A stretch of DNA of 64,000 nt from Mangrovimicrobium sp048323675 (GCF_048323675.1 NZ_JBLWFK010000002.1:1-64000); one strand, 5' to 3'. Shown: positions 16,507 through 24,806, counted from the first letter of the stretch. Notes: a model not told the origin generated them from the sequence alone. Made by a program: numbers and translations.

Positions 16507-18639
16507 ATGAGAACAGAAAAATCCTATTGCCGCCTGTGCCTCGGCTTCTGCGGCCTGGATGTCACCATCGACGACGAGGAGCGCGTGGTTGCCGTACGCG
16601 GCGACCACGACAACCCGGCGACCCAGGGCTACGCCTGTATCAAGGGCCTGGAGGTAACCTCCGCGCTGTACGGCGAACAGCGCATCATGCGGCCGCTCAA
16701 GCGGGTCGGTGACCGCCACGTCGAAATCGGTCTGGAGCAGGCGCTGGATGAAATTGCCCAGCGGATGGGCGCCATCCGCGAGGAGTCCGGGGCCCAGTCG
16801 CTGGGTTTTTTCCGCGGCACGGGCACCTTCGGTTCCAACACCGCGATATTCGCCTACCCCGGGCTGGCAGATTCGGTCGGGGGACAGCGCTTCTCCACCA
16901 TGACCATCGACCAGTCCGCCAAGTGGGTGGCGGCGGACCGCCTGGGGACCTGGGATGCGGGTCGCCATGCCTTCGAAGATTCGGATGTCTGGCTGTTCGC
17001 CGGCAGCAACCCGTTGGTGTCGGTGTACAGCTGGCATACGCCGGTACAGAACCCGGCCAAGCGGCTCAAGGAAGCCAGGGCGCGCGGCACAAAGATCATC
17101 GTAATTGACCCGCGCGAATGCGAGATGGCGAAATTCGCCGATATCCACCTGCAAATCTATCCCGGCGAGGACGCCGCGGTCGCCGCGGGCCTGTTGCATC
17201 TCATCCTGGAAAACCAGTGGCACGATGCACAGTTCTGCCAGCAGCACGTCAGCGGCCTGGAAGCGTTGCGCGCTGCGGTGGCGCCGTTCACGCCACAACT
17301 GGTAGCGCGGCGCGCGGGTATCGAGGAGCGGGAACTGCGGGCGGCGGCGCGGCTGTTCGCTGCCGACTCCCGGCGGGGCAGCGTGAATACCGGAACCGGT
17401 GTCAACATGGCGGCGTTCCCGAACATTGCCGAACACCTCTACGAGTGCCTCGGCATCGTCTGCGGGCGTTTCAACCGCGAGGGTGACACGCTGCCGAACC
17501 CCGGCGTGTTCAACGGCGGCCCACCGCCGCGGGCGCAGGTCACCGGCCCGCTGCGCAATTTCGAGAAACTGCCGCGCTCCCGGGTGCGCGGCGCGGTGCG
17601 CCTGATGGGCGAGTCCGCGACGCCGACGCTGGCCGAGGAAATCCTGGTGCCCGGCCCGGGCCAGATCCGCAGCCTGTTTATCTCCGGCGCCAACCCGGTG
17701 AGCGCCATGCCCGACACCGATCGGGTTGTCGAGGCGTTCCGCGCGCTGGATCTGCTGGTGGTCGTCGAGCCCTTCCACACCGCCACCACGGCGATGGCGG
17801 ACTACGTGCTGCCGCCCAAGATCCTGTTCGAACACGCGGATATGACCTTTGGTCTCGAGATGACCAACCTCTCGATTCCCTACGCCCAGTACACGCCGGC
17901 TCTGGTGCCGCCGCCGGCGGGGTCGGAGCTCTGCGACGAGGGCTATGTGGCCTGGGCCCTGGCGAAGCGCCTGGGCGTCGCGCTCAACTATATGGGTGTC
18001 GATATGGACATGGAGGTCGCGCCGCGCGACGACAATGATTTCCTCGCCATCATTGCCCGCAACAGCGCCATTCCCTTCGACCAGTTGCAGCGCGAAGCGC
18101 TGGGCGGGCGTATCTTCGACCTGCCGGCGAAAATCGTTGCCCCGGCGGGTGAGAAAGCGGGGCGCTTCGACGTGATGCCCCAGGACGTGGCGACGGAACT
18201 GGCGGCGTTTTTCGCGACGCCGCCGGTGTCGGAACAACTGGTGGAAGGCGCTGAATTCGACCTGCGGCTGATTTCCCGGCGCATTCGCGAAGTGAGCAAC
18301 ACCAGCTGCCGGGATTTCCCCACCGCGCGCAAGCGCTTTCCCTACAACCCCCTGTGCCTGCATCCCGAGGACATTGCCCGGCGTGGACTCAGCGAAGGCG
18401 ACGAGGTGTCGGTGGTCTCCGACAACGGCCGCATTCCCGCTATCGTCCAGGCTGACAGCACCCTCAAGCCAGGGGTGGCCAGCATGACCCACGGCTTTGG
18501 CGCCCTGCCGGGAGAGCCAATGGACTACCGTAATACCGGTGCATCGATCTCCACGCTGATCAGCCTGCAGCGGGACTGTGAGCCGCTGCAGGCGATGCCG
18601 CGGATGTCGGGAATTCCGGTGCGCATCGAGGTGGGCTGA
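16507..18639 (+). CDS. Molybdopterin-dependent oxidoreductase (DMSO reductase superfamily), copy 1
   Basis: 710 residues. An N-terminal [4Fe-4S] site (Cys8, Cys11, Cys15, Cys44) is followed by the molybdopterin domains and a C-terminal dinucleotide-binding domain (SEGDEVSVVSDNGRIPAIV). No twin-arginine signal, so cytoplasmic. It shares the stretch FSTMTIDQSAKWV and overall layout with the second enzyme at 32.4 kb. I see no Cys or selenocysteine at the usual metal-ligand position. The reaction is unknown; relatives include formate dehydrogenases, oxygen-atom transferases and hydratases. Neighbours (nitroreductase, dehydratase) suggest a role in a catabolic redox step. Confidence 0.88.
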   Translation: MRTEKSYCRLCLGFCGLDVTIDDEERVVAVRGDHDNPATQGYACIKGLEVTSALYGEQRIMRPLKRVGDRHVEIGLEQALDEIAQRMGAIREESGAQSLGFFRGTGTFGSNTAIFAYPGLADSVGGQRFSTMTIDQSAKWVAADRLGTWDAGRHAFEDSDVWLFAGSNPLVSVYSWHTPVQNPAKRLKEARARGTKIIVIDPRECEMAKFADIHLQIYPGEDAAVAAGLLHLILENQWHDAQFCQQHVSGLEALRAAVAPFTPQLVARRAGIEERELRAAARLFAADSRRGSVNTGTGVNMAAFPNIAEHLYECLGIVCGRFNREGDTLPNPGVFNGGPPPRAQVTGPLRNFEKLPRSRVRGAVRLMGESATPTLAEEILVPGPGQIRSLFISGANPVSAMPDTDRVVEAFRALDLLVVVEPFHTATTAMADYVLPPKILFEHADMTFGLEMTNLSIPYAQYTPALVPPPAGSELCDEGYVAWALAKRLGVALNYMGVDMDMEVAPRDDNDFLAIIARNSAIPFDQLQREALGGRIFDLPAKIVAPAGEKAGRFDVMPQDVATELAAFFATPPVSEQLVEGAEFDLRLISRRIREVSNTSCRDFPTARKRFPYNPLCLHPEDIARRGLSEGDEVSVVSDNGRIPAIVQADSTLKPGVASMTHGFGALPGEPMDYRNTGASISTLISLQRDCEPLQAMPRMSGIPVRIEVG

Positions 18640-18797
18640 TAGCGCAGCGGGGCGCTTTCACCGGCTTGACTGCGGTAGCAAGCTGTCTTGTCACTCACTG
18701 CATACCGGCGGCTGTCAGGGCGGATAAGTTGCCTCCCTGAAAGGGCGGGAGTATTCTCCGTAGCCTCAAAAAGTAACGATATTCGGGATGATTGCCC

Positions 18798-19988
18798 ATG
18801 AGCGAAAATACCGCAGAAAACACCGTACAACTGGATACCAGCGACGTCGACAAGTGGGTCGGCAAGCAGATCATCTTTGCCGAGTTGTGGGACCCCTGTA
18901 ACGCCACCGACATCCGCCGCTGGGTGCAGGCGATGGACTACCCCAACCCCATTCACTGGGACGAGACCTTCGCCCGTGATTCCCAGTTCGGTGGTATCGT
19001 TGCGCCCCAGTCCTTCACCGTGGCGATGGACTACGGCCACGGCTGTCACCCCTCCTGCGTCGGCAAGGTGCCCGGCACCCACCTGATCTTCGCGGGCGAA
19101 GAGTGGTGGTTCTACGGTACCCCGGTACGCCCCGGCGACAAACTGACCCAGGAGCGTTACTTCGCCGGCTACAAGGTTTCCGACACCGCCTTTGCCGGCC
19201 CCACCATGTTCGCCGACGGCGACACCATCCACCGCAACCAGCACGGTGCGCTGGTCGCCAAGGAGCGCGCCACTTCCATTCGCTACCTGGTCGAAGAGGC
19301 CAACAAGCGCGGCGTCTACGGCAAGGAAAAGCGCGCGCCCAAGGAGTGGACCGACGAAGAGCTGGAGGAAGTGTACAAGCTGCGCCACGAGTGGATTCTC
19401 TCCAACCGCGAAGGCGTGTCGCCGCGCTTCTCCGAGGTCAAGGTGGGCGACAAGCTGCCGCGCCGCGTGGTCGGCCCGCACTCGGTGATCAGCTTCGCCA
19501 ACGAGTGCCGCGCCCACCGCCAGAACATCTGGGGTACCTGGCGCTGGAATGTGCCGGAAGGCGCTGTGGACCCGGCCAAGGAAGACGCCGGCTTCGGCGC
19601 CGACATGAGCTACGACCACGAAGCCCGCAAGATCGACCCGCGCAAGGGCGACGGCCTCTACCACGGCCCGTCTTCCGGCCACATCAACAAGCGCAAGGCG
19701 GAGAAAATCGGCATGGGCGGCGCCTATGGCTACGGCGCCTCCATGAACACCTGGCACCTCGATACGATCGCCTACTGGGCGGGTCACGAGGGCTATATCT
19801 GGCACTCCAAGACGCAGTTCCGCAGCCCGGCTTTCGAGGGCGACGTGACCTACATCGACGCGGAGATTGTCGACAAGCAGGAAACCTCTGCTTTCGGCAT
19901 GCCGGTGGTCAAGATCGAACTGCGCATGACCACGCAGAACGGCGACACCATCCTCAAGGGCACCGCGGAAGTTTCCCTGCCTCTTTGA
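18798..19988 (+). CDS. Double hot-dog acyl-CoA dehydratase (MaoC/FAS1-like dehydratase domain)
   Basis: 396 residues forming two hot-dog halves. The N-terminal FAS1-type domain includes ATDIRRWVQAMDYPNPIHWD and GIVAPQSF; the C-terminal MaoC-like half includes SVISFANECRAHRQN and ends in IEL and LKGTAEVSL strands. Such proteins hydrate enoyl-CoA thioesters. The ATG at 18798 is preferred over a TTG two codons earlier. It lies 158 nt after the molybdoenzyme gene and is followed by a stem-loop terminator. Confidence 0.82.
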   Translation: MSENTAENTVQLDTSDVDKWVGKQIIFAELWDPCNATDIRRWVQAMDYPNPIHWDETFARDSQFGGIVAPQSFTVAMDYGHGCHPSCVGKVPGTHLIFAGEEWWFYGTPVRPGDKLTQERYFAGYKVSDTAFAGPTMFADGDTIHRNQHGALVAKERATSIRYLVEEANKRGVYGKEKRAPKEWTDEELEEVYKLRHEWILSNREGVSPRFSEVKVGDKLPRRVVGPHSVISFANECRAHRQNIWGTWRWNVPEGAVDPAKEDAGFGADMSYDHEARKIDPRKGDGLYHGPSSGHINKRKAEKIGMGGAYGYGASMNTWHLDTIAYWAGHEGYIWHSKTQFRSPAFEGDVTYIDAEIVDKQETSAFGMPVVKIELRMTTQNGDTILKGTAEVSLPL

Positions 19989-20000
19989 TCTTCTCTCCGG

Positions 20001-20033
20001 AGCGCTGGTGATTCACTTCGCCAGCGCTTATTT
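20001..20033 (+). terminator. Probable terminator after the dehydratase gene
   Basis: AGCGCTGG (20001-20008) pairs perfectly with CCAGCGCT (20021-20028) around a 12-nt loop, followed by TATTT. A weaker hairpin, CCCTGAGTCAGGG at 20058-20070 followed by TGATTTTT, may act as a backup. Confidence 0.6.
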
Positions 20034-20100
20034 CTCCGAATTTTTTTGAAATCCTTGCCCTGAGTCAGGGTGATTTTTCATTGTCTTGTCAGCCTCAGAT

Positions 20101-20180
20101 TGGCTTCGTGGCTTCGTGGCTTCGTGGCTTCGTGGCTTCGTGGCTTCGTGGCTTCGTGGCTTCGTGGCTTCGTGGCTTCG
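20101..20180. repeat. Tandem array of an 8-bp unit (TGGCTTCG), ten copies
   Basis: Ten perfect, uninterrupted copies of TGGCTTCG, followed by a degenerate eleventh (TTGCGTTG). Perfect identity implies recent slippage; copy number probably varies between strains. The 24-nt period gives an artificial 8-residue repeat in all frames, so open frames across it should not be taken as genes. It lies 30 bp upstream of palindromic element A. Confidence 0.97.
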
Positions 20181-20209
20181 TTGCGTTGGGACTTCGCATT
20201 TCGGTGCGC

Positions 20210-20316
20210 GGAGCTGTTCATCCCTCAACGGGAACGCCAAAAAGCGCACATCCATGTGCAGGCTCGGCCTCGGACATCCATGTCCTCGGACGCCCCGTTG
20301 AGGGATGAACAGCTCC
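20210..20316 (+). repeat. Palindromic arm-core-arm element, copy A
   Basis: Arms 20210-20232 and 20294-20316 are a perfect 23-bp inverted repeat (outer end GGAGCTGTTC). They extend to about 27 bp with one mismatch. The 61-nt core starts AACGCCAAAAAGCG and contains hairpin 1, GCACAT-CC-ATGTGC (20246-20259), the linker AGGCTCGGCCTC, and hairpin 2, GGACAT-CC-ATGTCC (20272-20285). Core identical in plan to copies B and C; the arm sequence is unique to this copy. Confidence 0.88.
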
Positions 20317-20454
20317 ACGCCCCTGACTCCGAGTGGAATTCCATTGCAAAGTGTTCGTTCGCGTCTATTGCGAGGTAGGTGGCTGCCGCTTGTAATACAC
20401 GATTTTCGTAGTCGGGGACAAAAGAGGTTCGGATTGGCACTGGGTGGGGGTGGG

Positions 20455-20559
20455 CGCAAGAACATGCGGTCCGAAAACGTCTGAGGCCATGGATGGCCGA
20501 AGTCGAGCCTGCACATGGATGTGCGCTTTTTGGCGGTTTTCGGACCGCATGTTCTTGCG
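20455..20559 (-). repeat. Palindromic arm-core-arm element, copy B (inverted relative to A)
   Basis: Arms 20455-20478 and 20536-20559 are a perfect 24-bp inverted repeat (starting CGCAAGAACATG) unrelated to the arms of copy A. Read on the minus strand, the 57-nt core begins CGCCAAAAAGCG and carries the same hairpin 1 (GCACAT-CC-ATGTGC). Hairpin 2 reads GGCCAT-CC-ATGGCC, differing from copy A by a compensatory base-pair exchange. It ends 61 nt beyond the stop of the leftward MFS gene, so it could be its 3' UTR. Confidence 0.88.
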
Positions 20560-20620
20560 ACCGCACCGGACGTAACCACCAGGCTTTACCCGCCGACGTA
20601 CAGGCCATGCTCGTGAACTC

Positions 20621-21988
20621 TCAGGTACTCGCAGCTTCCCGCATGTGCTTGCACCCAAGTCCCAGCAACACAGCACTGATCGGACACAGCACAGCCGTTA
20701 CCACTGCCATTCCCTGGCCGATATTCGGCGGACCCAGCAACAGGTGGTCGGACACAAAGGCGATCAGCAGAGGGCCGCCTCCCAGTCCGATAAGGCCCGC
20801 CGTGGCCGCGAAGAAGGCGATTCCCGCCCCGCGCAGTTCGCCGGGCGTGACGAGGTTCAGGGACGCCGTGTAGACCGCCGGCAGGGGGGCCAGCAGGACC
20901 AGGTAGATGGCCAGGGCGACGAAGAACAGGGTCGGGTTGCCGGTGAGCATGGCCACGACGCCCACCGGCGCGCCGATCAGCAGGCAGATGGCGTACCAGC
21001 GCAACTGTCCGTCGCGGTAGCCGCGGCGGTACATGGCGTCGACACAGGTACCGCAGATCAGCTTGCCGACGATGCCGGCGATAACCAGCGTGGTGCCGAG
21101 GGAGAAGCCGATGGTGGTGGCGTTCCAGCCGAAGGTGCGGGCCATGTGGGCCGGGTACCAGGCGCCGCAGCCGCCGATGACGGCGGAGGCGAACATGAAG
21201 CCGGTGTAGTGGAGGGCAAAGAAGCGCGGCTGGGAGCGGATGAAGGTCCACAGGGTCCGGTAGGAGCCCAGCAGGCCCTGCAACAGCGGCGGCCGGGCGG
21301 CGCTCTCGACGGTTTTCTGGCGCCTCCGGCGGACCGGCTCCGGCAGGGTGAAGATCAGCAGCGAGAGCAGGGCGCCGGGCAGGCCGACGATGAAGAACAC
21401 GGCCTGCCAGGAGCGGATTTCGCCGACCAGCGGCAGCACCAGGCTGGCGGACTTGGACACCATGTCGACGATGATGCCGCCGAACAGGTAGGCGGTGCCG
21501 GAACCGATGGTGGCGCCGATGGAATAGACCGCCATGGCGGTGGTCAGGCGCTCCGGCGGGAACAGGTCGGTGAGCATGGAGGTGGCGCTGGGGTTGAGGC
21601 CGGCCTCGCCGGCGCCCACACCGACGCGTGCCAGCAGCAGTTGCAGGAAGTTCTGGGCCATACCACAGGCGGCGGTGGCGATGGACCAGGCGGAGACGCT
21701 GATGAAGATCACCCAGCGGCGGCTGAAACGGTCGGCGAGGGCGCCGGCCAGCAGGCCGAACAGGGCATAGGTGATGGCAAAGGCGAAGCCGTGGAGCAGG
21801 CCAAACTGCACATCGCTGATGCCCATGTCACGCTTGATCGGGTCTACCAGCAGCGAAATGATGAAGCGGTCGAGAATGGACAGCCAGTAGAGGAACGCGA
21901 GAACCAGTGTCGCGTACCAGCCTACCGCGGGCGCGGGGTAGGGCTGCAGGGCAGTGGGCTTGTCCACCGCTGCGGAAAACTCCGGCAT
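20621..21988 (-). CDS. MFS transporter (spinster-like branch)
   Basis: 455 residues with 12 predicted membrane helices. ILDRFIISLLVDPIKRDMGISD in and after helix 1 is typical of the spinster/hexuronate-type MFS group common in steroid- and aromatic-degrading proteobacteria. Motif A is GALADRFSRRWVIF, and LPEPVRRRR starts the central loop. Probably an importer of an organic acid or lipid-like substrate. It lies downstream of the 2Fe-2S ferredoxin gene, but a terminator stands between them, so it may be read separately. Confidence 0.9.
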   Translation of the reverse strand: MPEFSAAVDKPTALQPYPAPAVGWYATLVLAFLYWLSILDRFIISLLVDPIKRDMGISDVQFGLLHGFAFAITYALFGLLAGALADRFSRRWVIFISVSAWSIATAACGMAQNFLQLLLARVGVGAGEAGLNPSATSMLTDLFPPERLTTAMAVYSIGATIGSGTAYLFGGIIVDMVSKSASLVLPLVGEIRSWQAVFFIVGLPGALLSLLIFTLPEPVRRRRQKTVESAARPPLLQGLLGSYRTLWTFIRSQPRFFALHYTGFMFASAVIGGCGAWYPAHMARTFGWNATTIGFSLGTTLVIAGIVGKLICGTCVDAMYRRGYRDGQLRWYAICLLIGAPVGVVAMLTGNPTLFFVALAIYLVLLAPLPAVYTASLNLVTPGELRGAGIAFFAATAGLIGLGGGPLLIAFVSDHLLLGPPNIGQGMAVVTAVLCPISAVLLGLGCKHMREAAST

Positions 21989-22023
21989 TGGAACGCCTTT
22001 ATTGTTTGTAGTTGGCGGGCGAT

Positions 22024-22054
22024 AAAAAACAAAAAGCGGGCCGGTGGCCCGCTT
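22024..22054 (-). terminator. Rho-independent terminator after the 2Fe-2S ferredoxin gene
   Basis: On the minus strand, AAGCGGGCC and GGCCCGCTT form a 9-bp stem with a 3-nt loop, followed by TTTGTTTTTT. It lies 16 nt after the ferredoxin stop. Confidence 0.88.
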
Positions 22055-22069
22055 GCAACACAGGGTTGG

Positions 22070-22390
22070 TCAGATCTGGCTTTCGGGCAGGTGGACTACC
22101 AGGCCGTCCAGGTCGTCTTCGACCGTAATCTGGCAGCTCAGGCGGCTGGTGGGTTTGACTTCCATGACGAAGTCCAGCATCTGCTCCTCGACATCGTCGG
22201 GCTTGCCGGTTTTCTCTACCCAGGCGTCGTCGACGTAGCAGTGGCAGGTGGCGCAGCTGCAGGCGCCGCCGCAATCGGCAAGGATGCCGGGCACGCCGTT
22301 GTCCATGGCAGCCTGCATCACGCTGGTGCCCGCGCTGACGTGAACCTCGTGTTCTTCGCCGGTATGGGTAATAAATTTAACTAGGGGCAT
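22070..22390 (-). CDS. 2Fe-2S ferredoxin (putidaredoxin/adrenodoxin type)
   Basis: 106 residues, the usual length. The cluster cysteines lie in CGGACSCATC (C-x5-C-x2-C, near 40-48), with the fourth in RLSC near 85. DEVEEQMLD-type acidic residues (DDVEEQMLDF) match the P450- and reductase-contact helix of putidaredoxin-like proteins. It lies 29 nt downstream of the ferredoxin reductase gene, so the pair is co-expressed and forms a class I P450 electron chain. It may serve the P450 at 52.8 kb or others elsewhere. Confidence 0.94.
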   Translation of the reverse strand: MPLVKFITHTGEEHEVHVSAGTSVMQAAMDNGVPGILADCGGACSCATCHCYVDDAWVEKTGKPDDVEEQMLDFVMEVKPTSRLSCQITVEDDLDGLVVHLPESQI

Positions 22391-22419
22391 GGGTTTTATG
22401 ACCTCTTTACTGTCCTGGT

Positions 22420-23646
22420 TTAACTGAATGCCTGTTGGATATCGATGGACTCATCCGCCAGCTTGTCCGGGTCTGCGACCTGGCCATTGCTGAGTGCGCG
22501 CCGGGTCATCATGAATTCCTTGGGCCGGTTGATGGCGTCGACGGCGAGCAGTTTGTCGCCCTCGAAGTAGAATGCCGCGAAACTGCGTCCGGTCTCCGTG
22601 GAGCCGCGCAGGACTACCCGGTCGAAGCCCTGGGAGAGTCCGGCGATTTGCAGTTTCAGGTCGTACTGGTCAGACCAGAACCACGGCAGGGCGTTGTAGG
22701 CCTCGAGCTTGCCGCACAGGGTGTTGGCTGCGGTCTTGGCCTGGTCGGTGGCGTTCTGCACTGACTCCAGGCGCAGGCGGCGCTGGTAGATCGGGTTGTA
22801 ATGGTTGGTGCAGTCGCCGGCGGCGACGATGTCCGGGTCGGAGGTGCGGGCGAACTCGTCGACCACGATGCCATTGTCGATCTCGAGTCCGGCAGCTTCG
22901 GCCAGTTCGGTGGCGGGCATGACGCCCACGCCGATGATGACCACGTCCGCGGGAATGCGGGTGCCGTCGGCCAGTTTGACCGCTTCGACATCCTTGTTGC
23001 CTTCGATGGCTTCCACCGCGGCGTCGGTGATGATGTTCACGCCTTCCTCACCATGCACGCGGCTGTAGAACGCGGAAATTTCCGGTGCGGTCACCCGGGC
23101 CAGAACCCGCGGCATGGCTTCGAGTACGGTGACTTCCATGCCCATCTTGCGCATGGACGCGGCGGTTTCCAGGCCGATGTAGCCGCCGCCGATGATGACC
23201 GCGGATTTGCCCTTGCCGACGTAGCAGCGAATGTCGTCGACGTCGCGCAGGTCGCGCAGGTAGCAGACGCCGCCGAGACCATGCCCGGGCAGGGATTCGA
23301 GTTTGCGGACATGCGCTCCGGTGACCAGCGCCAGCTTGGTGTAGGCGATGGTTGCGCCGTCGTGCAAGGTGATGGTCTTGTTGGCGCGGTCGATGTCGGT
23401 GACACGGGTGCCGAGTACCAGGTCGATGCCGGATTTCTCGTAGAAGGCGGCGGGGCGGATCAGCAGTTCGTCGCTGTGCTTGTCGCCATTCAGGTAGCCC
23501 TTGGACAGCGGGGGGCGGTGATAGGGCGGGATGGCTTCGTCGCCCACGATGGAAATCTTGCCTTCCCAGCCGGCCTGGCGGAGGCTGGTAGCCAGTTGTG
23601 CCCCTGCGTGGCTGGCGCCAATGACGATGGCATGTTCGGTGCTCAT
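22420..23646 (-). CDS. NAD(P)H-ferredoxin reductase (FAD, putidaredoxin reductase type)
   Basis: 408 residues. The FAD motif is at the N-terminus (IVIGASHAGAQLATSLRQ), followed by IPPYHRPPLSKGYL, the NAD-binding GGGYIGLETA near 150-160, and the FAD-binding VVDEFARTSDPDIVAAGDC near 265-283. All are standard for putidaredoxin/rubredoxin reductases. The second ATG (23646) is chosen because AGAGGA lies 6 nt before it and directly abuts the first. It transfers electrons from NAD(P)H to the adjacent 2Fe-2S ferredoxin. Confidence 0.93.
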   Translation of the reverse strand: MSTEHAIVIGASHAGAQLATSLRQAGWEGKISIVGDEAIPPYHRPPLSKGYLNGDKHSDELLIRPAAFYEKSGIDLVLGTRVTDIDRANKTITLHDGATIAYTKLALVTGAHVRKLESLPGHGLGGVCYLRDLRDVDDIRCYVGKGKSAVIIGGGYIGLETAASMRKMGMEVTVLEAMPRVLARVTAPEISAFYSRVHGEEGVNIITDAAVEAIEGNKDVEAVKLADGTRIPADVVIIGVGVMPATELAEAAGLEIDNGIVVDEFARTSDPDIVAAGDCTNHYNPIYQRRLRLESVQNATDQAKTAANTLCGKLEAYNALPWFWSDQYDLKLQIAGLSQGFDRVVLRGSTETGRSFAAFYFEGDKLLAVDAINRPKEFMMTRRALSNGQVADPDKLADESIDIQQAFS

Positions 23647-23652
23647 GTACAT

Positions 23653-24024
23653 TCCTCTAGCTTGTATTTTCCCACGCTTGGCTGGCGAGGGCCCGCAGCT
23701 CCCGAATCTTGCGATTCTCCCCGGGGACTGGCGAGGTAACTGGCACTTCCAGCGCCCTTGCTGAAAGCATCTGTATGACGGCCGGCTCGGGTGGTTCTGA
23801 CTGTCGCTGGCGCGCTTGCAGCGGCGGTGGGGTCAGGGTCTACGTGTCGCCGGAATCATCCGTCCCTCGCCCGGCTGTATACCTGTATCGAGAGTTGGTT
23901 TCAGGGCTGGGAACGATACCGAATACCCGGTTTGAATGCAATTTACAAACTGGTAATAAGCGTAGGGTTTTTCCCTCCGGGTCAATAGCTTTTTCATACC
24001 GGAAACGGCGGTAACCAGGGGGTG
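23653..24024. other. Gene-free region upstream of the ferredoxin reductase
   Basis: About 370 bp between two leftward genes. The only signal I can support is a possible minus-strand promoter, TTGCAT (23941-23936), 17 nt, TATCGT (23918-23913), which would give the reductase a leader of about 260 nt. No gene or strong repeat is visible. Confidence 0.35.
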
Positions 24025-24648
24025 TCAGGGGAGCTTGCCGCCTTTTACCGCCTCCAGCAGGTTGCCGATCATCCAGCCGATCAACTGGCTGGCGCGCTCC
24101 GGGGGAAGCTGCCAGTCCGCGACCAGGCGTTCGTAGTAGGGCGGGTTCCAGAACAGGTCGAGCATGGCCGCGACTTCGGTCTGTTGTTGCTCGTTGGTGC
24201 CCTTCAGCGAGCGAGCCACCGATTCCCGCAAAGCCAGGCGGCGCTCCTCGTCGATGGTGGCGAAGGTAGGGTCCTTTTCGCTCTCGACGCGGGTGGCAAA
24301 GGCGGAGAGGAAGCGGAACATGTGCTCCGTGGTGCTGGCGAAGTCCTCCATCCGCAGGGTGCTGAGATCGATGCCGGAGTCCGCCACCAGGCGCTGCATG
24401 ACCGAGTCACGCAGGTTCCTTTCGGTGGTGAAATGGCGGTAAACCGTGCGCTCGCTGACCCCCGCCGAATCACTGACCGCGCTGGCGGTGAGGTTGGTCC
24501 AGTCCCAGGTGGTAAAACTCTGTACCAGCTTGACCCCGGCGTCGATGATTTTTTCGCGGGTGTCGGCGCTCTGCTGTTGGCGCAGTGGGCTGTTGTAGCG
24601 GCGCTTGCGCGGTGCCGGCGCCTTGTCGATGGATGTTGTTGCGGTCAT
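24025..24648 (-). CDS. TetR-family transcriptional regulator
   Basis: 207 residues. The N-terminal helix-turn-helix spans about 28-72: TREKIIDAGVKLVQSF, then ASAVSDSAGVSERTVYRHF, a typical TetR recognition helix. The C-terminal ligand domain is all-helical. The ATG at 24648 gives the normal N-terminus with a short basic tail; earlier in-frame starts would add about 40 unrelated residues. It is divergent from the thiolase gene and may repress it and the leftward ferredoxin reductase operon. Confidence 0.88.
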   Translation of the reverse strand: MTATTSIDKAPAPRKRRYNSPLRQQQSADTREKIIDAGVKLVQSFTTWDWTNLTASAVSDSAGVSERTVYRHFTTERNLRDSVMQRLVADSGIDLSTLRMEDFASTTEHMFRFLSAFATRVESEKDPTFATIDEERRLALRESVARSLKGTNEQQQTEVAAMLDLFWNPPYYERLVADWQLPPERASQLIGWMIGNLLEAVKGGKLP

Positions 24649-24723
24649 GTGCCCGTTTATAATCCTTGCAATCGTTAAATCATAGCAGAAGCTGGCTGCG
24701 GTGGGCAGGCGCCGCCCGCAGCG

Positions 24724-24752
24724 TTGAACCACTATGGCAAGCTGTGTATAGT
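24724..24752 (+). promoter_or_regulatory. Sigma70-type promoter of the thiolase gene
   Basis: TTGAAC (24724-24729), exactly 17 nt, TATAGT (24747-24752), 54 nt before the thiolase ATG. It lies in the 158-nt divergent region shared with tetR, consistent with control by that regulator. Confidence 0.6.
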
Positions 24753-24806
24753 CTCGGCACGCTGCCACGGCCCCGTGCCGCGACCATAATCTACGAGGAG
24801 AAAGCC

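Larger units (their letters stand above)
20034..20620. other. Gene-free region with tandem and structured repeats
   Basis: About 590 bp between the dehydratase and the MFS gene. Apart from the 8-bp tandem array and two palindromic elements listed separately, it holds a ~138-bp spacer between the elements (20317-20454) with no recognisable gene. Open frames here are by-products of the repeats. Confidence 0.7.

Noticed and set aside
16333..18492. Very long open frame opposite the molybdopterin gene
   Set aside because: Antisense shadow; amino-acid composition (His/Arg/Gly-rich) is unlike a real protein.
20101..20180. CRISPR array
   Set aside because: Units are 8 bp and directly adjacent, with no spacers, and no cas genes are present.
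20081..20308. Open frames across the tandem array encoding an 8-residue repeat protein
   Set aside because: They are a by-product of the 8-bp DNA repeat, which is open in several frames on both strands, with no ribosome site or family resemblance.
20210..20559. Integron attC sites
   Set aside because: Although each element is a long palindrome, the outer ends do not fit RYYYAAC and GTTRRRY, copies are in opposite orientations and there is no cassette series or integrase.
20210..20559. REP/BIME elements
   Set aside because: No GTAG-type tetranucleotide and no RAYT transposase; the private long arms do not fit that class.
20645..22384. 579-codon open frame opposite the MFS and ferredoxin genes
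   Set aside because: Gln/Gly/Asp-rich antisense shadow with no domain.
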